Positions 55,800-64,000 of a stretch of 64,000 bases of DNA are shown here, one piece after another; within the stretch, counting starts at the first letter, position 1, and every line of letters begins with the position of its first letter. Where the stretch lies: contig CAMXCT020001144.1 in assembly GCA_947184155.2 (NCBI GenBank), forward strand, positions 65,440 to 129,439, given 5' to 3'. Position numbers and translations under genes: made by a program. This DNA is from Cladocopium goreaui (Eukaryota > Sar > Dinophyceae > Suessiales > Symbiodiniaceae). The notes below the pieces were generated by a model. The model did no database searches. It saw only the letters and a program-made list of their open reading frames with translations, and was not told where the DNA came from.

Positions 55800-58430
55800 T
55801 AAGCACTTACAAAAGTTGAGGATGTGAACCTGATACGAACCACTCGTGCTCTGTGCAGAAACCAGTCCGAACCAAGGTCCATGCAAATCCAGACCGCACG
55901 GCCAAGGCAAAGCGAAATGAGAAGCAGAATGTTTGGAATGCTACAGGTGCAGCATGCGCTACCTGCTATTAGCTGAGGAGGATTAGCTCGGATTTCATCA
56001 TGGGCAATGCCATCCGGCCCGAGGGACAATTCAGTGACTGTACACTGCTTTCTGTTATGATAAGACACTTCTGAACAAATCTTCCAAGCCGAAAACAAGC
56101 AAGGATCATCGTTGCAGCAGTCATCGCAAATGCGTGCATTGATCTGAACCAATGGACCTCTATCCAAATCTGCTACTCAACAAAACTTCATGCAAAAACA
56201 TCTCCAGCACAGGCAGCACAGGTAATATTTTGTTGTAGCGTCCGCCTTGTTGTCCAACTCGGCCGCTGTCCCTCAGGTCCTCCCAGCTCCTTGGGTCCAC
56301 GGCAAACCACGTCCAACAAAACAACGTGGCCGAAGCAAGCCTGGGTTTGGATCCATGAAAACCTGCCAATGCCAGCAAGTCCTTCCCCTGACGGAAAATT
56401 CCAAGAAGGAAACTCCTTCCAAGACCCGCAACTGGAACACAAACCGTTTTTTTCCTTGTCATGATGTAGTAGTACAACGCATTGTACTGTGAGTAATGCG
56501 AGGAACCTACAATATTTCAGTTAAGGATATTCCAGTGAATTGTTTCCACTTGTGCTCCAGATCTCGTAGTGAAGAGACATGAGTGGCAACTTGCCAGCGC
56601 AGCATCCAACTGGCTTTGCCTTTCGAAAATAATTGTTATCTCTATGCTGAGTCATCCTGAGTCGTTCTGAGCATCAACAGGCACTGCAAGTTACCACCTT
56701 GTATCTTCGGGATCGCCCATCGAGTGCTGGTTGCGCATTCGGGGCGTTGCATTAAGACACGGCTTCAACAAGCCAAATATGCCTGCAGCATTACTGCAGC
56801 CTATTGCTACCTTGTCTGCCTGCTTGAACAGCCCTGCATTTTGGCTGCAAAAACGGCATGCATGGAAACCAACGCCTATTGGCTGTTGGCACCGACAATC
56901 TTCTACCTCCCCTACTGCCTCCCAAGAGCTTCGAATGGGAAACAGGCAGCAAAGATCTGCATCGATAGCTGATGCATGACCTGACCTCAAGACTATTGTA
57001 CATGGTCGCGCAGACCGTGCAGCACATCACTGCATCTTGAAGCATCTTGAAGCATCTTGACTCCAAAAAAATCTCTGATACAGTTCAGCTTGTCACTGGA
57101 AGCTTGTCTGGTTGCGCCCAGTCCACGCAATCACTGGCATTCCACTTTGGAAAACAAAGCTAGCAGACACGCTGGCACGTGGAAAGCAAATCAGGCCTCC
57201 TGCTTATGACTACCTCATGGCCTGCGGTTGAATAAAAATTTGGCTGCACCCTGTCACCGCCATCAGAAGTCGCTATCATAATTTCAAATTGCAAAAAAAA
57301 CTGCCCCATGGCTTTCAAACAGAGTGAAAAAAGGGCTGAAGTCAAGACTCCGAGGGCAGTGAAGCTGTTTGCAACTTGCAACCAATAAATCAGCCCGCAG
57401 ACTCATATCACGAGACTCAGAGTGGCCTTCTGTCTTGATCAAGACTGACATAGCAAAACTACCTTTGCCTCTGCTCCCGTAAAAACATTGACAGCTTGCT
57501 AGCCAGGGGCTGTCAGGCTTATTGTTCAGCGTCCTGACAGAAAGCACGAAGCAACTGGAACAATGCGCATGAGTCGCATGAGGGTAGCACGTTCACCCAG
57601 GACCCAGCGACGAACAAAGCGTCCCAGCTTGGGTCAGCCAATTTCAAGAATGAGCTGCAACTTTAAAGGCATGTGTCAGTTTTACTCACGCAGGTGATCG
57701 CAGGTGCCTACATCCGAGACATTCAATCCCAAACTGTGAACGATGTGAAAAGATTTCATGGTCATATTAGGCTCCGAAAATGCATCCTCTTTGTGCACAA
57801 AAAATAATCCTGTCTCGGGCCCTACTTTCCTACACCTGACCGTCAGGTCCTGTTTCACTTGCTTAAGTCCTTTTGTCAGACTTTCCCATAGCTAAAGTAC
57901 CCTGCCCTCGGTATGTCCTTACGAACTTGTTGTGGGTAATCCGGCTCAAGCCTGACAATGCCACAGCTGCTACAAATATATAAAGAATTGGAGCATGTTG
58001 GAACTTTCAAAGCTTCCTTGGCTCTGACTCTAAAACAAACAGCACGTGCTCTTGAACCGGTCAAAACAGTCCGTCTATGTTCCCGCTCTTAGCAGACTTA
58101 GCACCCAGCCACAACAGCATTGCCACAGTGAGAGCAAAATCCTGGGCGCAAGGGCATCAGCCCACTTAGAACTCGTATCAACTGAACTAAACTAGTCAAC
58201 AAAAACGTGATTCGAATCCGCTGAAACGTGCTTTGCAAGATGGACAAAAAATCAGCCAAAGTAAGATGCCGACTCTGGTTTGGACTGTGCTTGGGCTTTC
58301 CACAAAAAACGCAGAACCTTGGCAGTGTAGATATAAGAAGCGCCGAGAGCTACAGCGGCTCTACTTCCAAAGCATGTGCCTCCCCCTCATAGATGGCGCA
58401 CCGGCACCTGGAGCTAGAAAACTCTGCAAA
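55800..58430. other. Unassigned stretch
   Basis: Contains minus-strand open segments with coding-like composition (about 56120-55970 and 56420-56230) and a 10-bp array (GCATCTTGAA x3) at 57031-57060. Nothing identifiable. Confidence 0.35.
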
Positions 58431-58436
58431 ACATAC

Positions 58437-58492
58437 GGCCAAAGCCGGGCCAAAGCCGGGCCAAAGCCGGGCCAAAGCCGGGCCAAAGCCGA
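58437..58492. repeat. 11-bp tandem array (GGGCCAAAGCC)n
   Basis: About five copies; 10-11 bp period. Confidence 0.9.
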
Positions 58493-58600
58493 CCAAACTT
58501 CACAGGCCTCCAGCTGCATTTGCCGACCAAGAACCTGCCAGACATGCTTTTTGTCTCCAGCTTCAGAAACACCTTCCATTTGATTGTAACATTTTGCGAT

Positions 58601-58685
58601 TAATGCAATTTGATGCAATTTGATGCAATTTGATGCAATTTGATGCAATTTGATGCAATTTGATGCAATTTGATGCAATTTGCAA
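58601..58685. repeat. 10-bp tandem array (TGATGCAATT) x8
   Basis: Eight nearly perfect copies in a row, the longest perfect 10-bp array in the window. Confidence 0.95.
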
Positions 58686-58689
58686 TTCA

Positions 58690-60720
58690 AATCATTCTGC
58701 CGTTTATCTTGGGGATGCTGCGCGCCTCCCGGAAACCCGTTCGGCTTGGCATACATGGTGCCCTGACGAAACCGACATGGAGCAAAAGCAAAAGCACGAA
58801 ACACTGCAAATGAAAGAAATAAAACAACAGGGACGGCAGCCTGATATGGAATGTCGCCATATTGTTGCATGGCGTAGTAGTTGCAGAAGCTTTGAGCATT
58901 GTCCGGTATCTCCTGACAACAAGCATTTGCAGCTGTATTCAAGCCAAGGGGTAAGCAACATGTTCAACGAGCATCAAGAGACTATGTTTACAAACATGAC
59001 AGAAATGGTTGTAAGAGAGAGGTCATCATGGGATTTGCACAACCTCTGTGTCCTGCCCGGAGCTCTGCCAACTAGGAGCCACAGGAGCCAATTCGCGACT
59101 CTCTGGAAAATTTGCAGTGACAAAGTCATTACCACCCTAGGCACGAGACATGGATTCGCTAGAATTCGCCTGACTGAACTGCAAGATACCGCAAGCAGGT
59201 ACAAGTAGGATACAGTAGGTATCAAAATGCAAAAAAAAAAACACCCGGGAATATGTCATGCAATCAGAAGTCAACCCCAAGGTAAAGCTGCTTCCATGGC
59301 CCTGACGCTGGGAGAGAGTTGCTATTTCAATGCCACTCGTATGTCAAGACAGAATTCTTCGAGTATCGGTCGAGGAGCTGTTGTAGAAATCCTTTGCCCA
59401 TCTGCTTCATAGTGAAGTGCAGTGTTCCTAGCTGAGGTTTCATCGTGCTGCACAACAGTATGCAGCAAACTCGAACGGAGCCTCTTGGCAGCAGACTTCA
59501 AATCTGAGGCACCGACTTGCCCAGCACACTCGCAAGCATTGATACTGTCGTTGAAACGTCGACTGGCTTTACAGGCGGCTGAAGGCCTCAGCTGAAGGCA
59601 TATCAAGCCGTATGAAGCTGCATGAAGCCAAGGAGTTTCAAGTAAAAGAGAGGGGAAGAGATAAAGAAAGAGGGATAACGGAAAATGGAATCGAAAGAAA
59701 CACGAAAGTCCATCCAAACTGTCTGAACTCCTATAGCAAGATATCTTGCCCAGTGCTCTGCTTAATGTCTCTTAGGGTGTTGCCTTGATTGCACGGGATG
59801 CTGCGATTTACAGGTTCCTGAAACAGAGCACAGGCAGCTGACAGGTTCGTGGCGAAAGTTGGCAGAAAAACAAAAAAAGGCGAGCATAAAACATTGTGCA
59901 AATTGTGCAATTTTTGCAATGCTCTGCAATCTTTATTCCTTTCACAGCCCCGTCCCCGACAATTGCCAGAATAGAGCTGACAGCGGTGTTGAAATCAAGA
60001 CGTATCAAGACGCATACTGACACAGTAGCTGTCTTTGTGTCCCGTCATCGCGTCAGTAGTTTTAGATGGCCTTGTGCAAGTCACTTGTGACACCTGTGAT
60101 GTCATCCAATAAGCCAGCCTAAGGCAAGGAGAAGAGTTGCCAGCCACCAGATGCCGCAGGCAAAAGATGCAAAAACTGGGAGAAATCCGCCCGTACCGAA
60201 GGTGCCGAGGCGTGCTAGTTTAGCAGCGAGGATGCGGACAGATCAGTCAGACTGGTACAGCTTCAGCTGGGGGGGGTGGCCATGTTCGACCGGGACAGGG
60301 CGCCAAAGTCGGTTCCCCGCTGTGGAAATTTGCACATTTTGCATGTCGGCACAACATCGTCCGAATGCACCCTTTCGATCTGACATGGTAGCAACATCGG
60401 CACATGCCCAAGTTGCGCCATGTTGGACCCCAGTTGGGCTCAAGTTGGGCCCAAGTTAGGGCCAACTGGCCGAGTCCTGTTCCCTGGGTGCGGGCGGTTC
60501 TCGTCGCAAAGCGACTCGAATACTTTCGAATCTGCAAAACTCTGTGCTAGCCCTGTGAAACTTGCCATCGTTTCCGAATTTTTGAACATGTTTTCCTTTA
60601 TCTAAGAGAGGTGCCGGCAGCATGGATTCCGCTGAGCGATTCAGCTCAGTCTTCAAACGGTCCTGGCAAGCGCTTTCTCTTTGATCAAGAAACAGCATGT
60701 TTGTATTGAATGATTAAATT
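58690..60720. other. Unassigned stretch
   Basis: Plus-strand frame 58660-59208 and several minus frames have no motif. No gene supportable. Confidence 0.35.
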
Positions 60721-60721
60721 C

Positions 60722-60873
60722 CTATCCAACTCTTCAAAGTTCAAATGTCCAGGATCAGGTGAGTTTTCATTCATTCTTCGTGAAATGAGGCGATCATTGA
60801 ACACCGTTGCGCGATTGAAATTTAAAAGTGGAAATGCCTCACTGTCTGCCAAAGGTATAGGTTCCGGCTCCAC
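60722..60873 (-). CDS. Candidate exon, product unknown
   Basis: A GGCCCCAG|GTG acceptor and GATAG|GAATTT GA-type donor bound 152 nt that stay open on minus (NFNRATVFNDRLISRRMNEN, then HLNFEELDR). Composition is convincing and the splice style matches the two identified genes. Family unknown. Confidence 0.5.
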
Positions 60874-60909
60874 CTGGGGCCATGCAATTCGCGCAAAGTG
60901 TTCCACTTG

Positions 60910-61890
60910 AAAATGTCTGATTCATTACCAGATCCCAAAATCGCAAAAGGACTGATTTTTAGTCCTGTATCGTAACGTGATCAGTACAAACACCAATTGA
61001 AGAAGAGCCTGATAATAAACTTGACTATACACAAAGCTTGGGATAAAGATAAAACACTTTCTTTTGCTGCTTGCGTCCGTTTAGAGGAGTGCCTCGGTTG
61101 TTTCGCTCGCTTTGTCTTGAGGCTCCTTGCACTAAACTTGGTCGAAGTGGGTCAAAACATTGTCAGATGCACAAGAGGCCAACAAACCACCAAAGAAAAA
61201 GGCAGACGCCCTACTGTCAACGGTTGCCCGCAGAATCGGTTCGGTTGACGTGACAAAGGATTCTTCTGGAACTGACCCTCAGTCTATCAATCCTCGAAGA
61301 CGAGTGCAAATGCCCCTGGCATCCACACTTGTTTCTAGAATGTGCAAGAATCATTCAGAATGTTCATGAATGTTGTAGGTGATTTGCAATTCATCGTCTA
61401 GCTGCAACAAGTGAAGTGCGGCTTTGCATCGCCTTCCAACTGCATCTTGTTTGGCTTCCAGCTTCCCATGCTCCTGGGGCTGTCAAAAGACATCAAGCAC
61501 GCAATGACATATCATGACTACAGCGCTGTATGTAGCCACTAAAAGTCCATCCCTGTCTTGGACTCACACTGTGAGAAGTCATTCGCCTAAGCGAATGACG
61601 GATGATTTCAATGAATGAATCTGAAGGTCATGCAGATCATGCACCTGAATCTCACGGAAGGATTCATCGGCCTCTGCTCAAAGTTCTGAAGTCTGGAGCA
61701 TATTTCTACGTTCGCTAAGTCTCTGCACCTGCGAACTCACCGAAGCCATCACCGTCCTCTGCAACATAAGTACATAGGGGCTCTGGCATGACAAACACAA
61801 GTCTTCATCTACTGGAAGTGATCCATTAGTATCTACTGGAACAGTATCACTTCTTTTTTCATCGATCAATTTCCTACTCTCAAACCCGAT
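60910..61890. other. Unassigned stretch
   Basis: No motif-bearing exon seen on either strand. Confidence 0.35.
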
Positions 61891-61896
61891 TGGTAA

Positions 61897-62220
61897 TCAA
61901 CTGGCAGTGGCAAACAAAAGGAGACATCTTTCGGTCCTGAACAGTGAATTCGGCTGGCCAGGAAGAAAGGTGTATCCAGAAAGAACGCACCCCGCTCTGT
62001 CCGGTATCCAGCTATTCTGCATGAATGTTGGTAATGGGTTGGTGACCTGCATTGCATACGTTATTTGTGTCCATACTTGTCTCAAATCCAAACCAGTAGC
62101 AGCAAAGGCCAAGGGCAAACGAGCAGAATTTGCACAAACATCGCGATTGAGCTGAAAAACTCTCAACCAAGCGTTTGCACACAACAATGGACATCCTCGT
62201 TGCATCCTTTTTGTCACACT
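61897..62220 (-). CDS. Candidate exon, product unknown
   Basis: A long minus-strand open stretch with protein-like composition (LDLRQVWTQITYAMQVTNPL; SGYTFLPGQPNSLFRTERC), preceded by an AAAAG|G acceptor-like site. A second frame is also open over part of it, so the frame is uncertain. Confidence 0.3.
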   Translation of the reverse strand, partial: SVTKRMQRGCPLLCANAWLRVFQLNRDVCANSARLPLAFAATGLDLRQVWTQITYAMQVTNPLPTFMQNSWIPDRAGCVLSGYTFLPGQPNSLFRTERCLLLFATAS

Positions 62221-62229
62221 AAACACACG

Positions 62230-62922
62230 CTGTCTCTTTGAAACAGTTGTGCCGGGTGCCTGGGAAAGCTAGCATTGATGCAGGAAATGCACCAAAAAGG
62301 AATTCACATCATGAATAACATCCTTTTCATATGTTGTTTTAACTAATTACTTTTTTCATATGTTCTCATTCATTGTTGTTCACATGCGTTCATGGCTTTG
62401 CAACGCAGTAAATGACAACAGTCTCATCCCTTTCCCTGCAGCAATGTGCTGGGTGAAATCCTTTTCACAGTGCCACGTGTGGACACTACCTCTGTTCATG
62501 GGCCATTTTTCCGCCACTTAGCAGAGGCATGAACACATGTGGTCTGCCAATGGCAATGCGCAAATCAAAGGAATACCAGAATAGTAAGTTAATGTCACCA
62601 AGGGTACCAATTCAGCAAAGAATGTAATCCATCACACTCTACCGCATGTGAAGCTCGAATCAGTATCTCCACATATCTCTACTCTCTAGACATATCATTA
62701 CATGTGGTTTGTGGTGGTTTGTGGCGGTTTGTTGTTTGGAAATTCCCACGTTGCAAGGGCTTGGAAGCGCTGCATGTTGCGATTTCGAAAAATCTTCCAA
62801 CCTCATTGGATCTTATCCAGAAGGCACTTCTCCACGGCCTAAACATCGGACACAGTGTGCAGACTTCGAGTCACTTCCGTACCACTTCCATATACCAATT
62901 CCATATTCATATACTGAAAATA
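62230..62922. other. Unassigned stretch
   Basis: No supportable gene; GTGGTTTGTGGCGGTTTG short repeat near 62703-62731. Confidence 0.35.
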
Positions 62923-63009
62923 TCATCCAATCTCTAAAAATATCTCTAAAGATGTTTGAAAGCGTTGAAAATAGTTGAAAAACATGATAGTGTACCAGTG
63001 TGTACAAGT

Positions 63010-63160
63010 GGTCCAATTGGTCCAAGCGGTCCCAGCAACGAGCATCTGAAGAAAGGTTTTCAATAAATTCAGCTGCAGACTCTCTTTGATTGCCGGAAGC
63101 GAGCTCACTGCCTCAGAGTTCCAAAGTCCCAAAAGATCCAAAACTACATGATAGAGGACT
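63010..63160 (-). CDS. Candidate exon, product unknown
   Basis: Minus strand open with helical composition (RVLYHVVLDLLGLWNSEAVS, then LPAIKESLQLNLLKTFLQML). No family recognised and boundaries approximate. Confidence 0.35.
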
Positions 63161-63199
63161 CTTTGGTACAAACATGAACAAACCACAAAAACTTACAAC

Positions 63200-63870
63200 A
63201 CCCATTCAAGCAAAAATGCTTGCAACAAAAAACCCGCCTGCTCGATGAGAGCTAAGTCCACCTTTGGCCGATCTGGAGGTGCCTGCTGCGGAGTCCTTCA
63301 GAGCATCAAAACTTTGAGCATCCCAAGCATGGTAGTGTCGTGACACTACCATACCAGGCCATATAAGGCCATACCAGGTGCAACATTCTGCTTGCCAACA
63401 AGTAGTGCTCCTTGTGGGCTCGAATGCCTCATGTCAGAAAACCTATACAGTACATCAGCCAGCTAGGGTCTTCTCTAAGTCAGGGACTACTGCGTGCAGA
63501 CTAAGATTTAATTTTAAAAAAATGTGTTTGGGGTTTGGGTTGCCACGTTCAATATTATCTAAGGAAAAGATCGGGACCTGGCGTCGTCAAGTCAGGTTCA
63601 TACGCATTCAAAACCATGTGTTGGCCATGTGAATGCATGGTTGATATAGGTTGCCTCAATCTAATTTTTTGTGGGATTCCCGCTGAGTTCACTACGTGGA
63701 GCCTTCATGTTGCTTGACTCAATGTTCTGAAGACATCAAAGCAGTTGTTTTGCTCACTGAGCCATTGCGTTTGGAGGAAAGGAGTCGCTGTGCAAGCCTT
63801 GCGCCTGAATATTCAATATCACATCTATGTGTCCATATCTATATATCCATATTCATGTCTATATTCATGT
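63200..63870. other. Unassigned stretch
   Basis: A near-palindromic segment TGGTAGTGTCGTGACACTACCA lies at 63330-63351, followed by CCATACCAGG/CCATATAAGG short repeats. No gene seen. Confidence 0.5.
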
Positions 63871-63879
63871 TCATAATTT

Positions 63880-64000
63880 TGATCGCACTTGTTTTTGTTT
63901 TAATTTTTGTATTCATACTTCTGACATACATACATATATATATAGATAGATAGATCGATACATACATACATACGTACATACATACATACCTACCTACCTA
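63880..64000. repeat. TATA/GATA/CATA microsatellite running off the window end
   Basis: ATACATACATATATATATAG, then ATAGATAGATCGATACATAC, then ACCTACCTACCTA to the last base. Truncated by the window. Confidence 0.9.

Noticed and set aside
6451-58685. CRISPR-like arrays among the short tandem repeats
   Set aside because: Units are 9-12 bp with no spacers; nothing resembles a CRISPR repeat-spacer layout, and the genome is eukaryotic.

Overview
The window reads as nuclear DNA of a dinoflagellate, most likely a Symbiodiniaceae-type alga. The strongest evidence is gene structure. Two conserved enzyme genes can be read through 19 well-supported introns. Their donors are GT (8), GC (8) and GA (3), and nearly all acceptors are AG|G, a pattern reported for Symbiodiniaceae genomes. 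Exons are 20-100 nt. Introns are long and full of simple repeats. Every gene I can recognise, and nearly every convincing exon, lies on the minus strand, as expected for dinoflagellate unidirectional gene clusters. Nothing looks bacterial, organellar or viral.

Layout. 1-1256 is a composite repeat: a CTACA minisatellite, then GATA/GACA/GAGA, then a conserved tail. A second copy lies at 49746-50515. 2843-8609 (minus) is a PP2C/PPM protein phosphatase gene in at least 15 exons with all metal-site motifs; one intron holds a 1 kb (TTG)n tract. 9420-10460 is degenerate TTTAGGG-rich telomere-like DNA with a 72-bp repeat embedded; 10475-12115 is more minisatellite. 12.3-32 kb holds scattered minus-strand exon candidates, some coiled-coil, without a recognisable product, plus long (TA)n tracts. 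33207-36411 (minus) is a CPPED1-like calcineurin-type metallophosphoesterase in at least ten exons.

38926-45989 (minus) is the most interesting object: a 7.06 kb tyrosine-recombinase retrotransposon with split direct repeats (A1 - ORFs - B1-A2-B2). It has a Gag-like ORF, a linker ORF, reverse transcriptase plus RNase H plus a cytosine-methyltransferase-like domain, a tyrosine recombinase, and an extra ORF with hydrophobic segments. The repeats differ at only 3 of 404 positions, so the insertion is recent. Its ends and the B1/A2 junction share the trinucleotide ATT, as expected of recombinase-mediated integration without a target duplication. It sits in a (TA)n tract.

46-64 kb is mostly repeat and unassigned sequence: the second composite repeat, a 34-bp direct repeat around a ~290 bp segment, a second 72-bp repeat locus, a decayed retroelement-like coding region at 53.2-54.7 kb, and a few isolated minus-strand exon candidates. 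Very short tandem arrays with units of 9-12 bp recur across the window, and several sit directly on splice sites.
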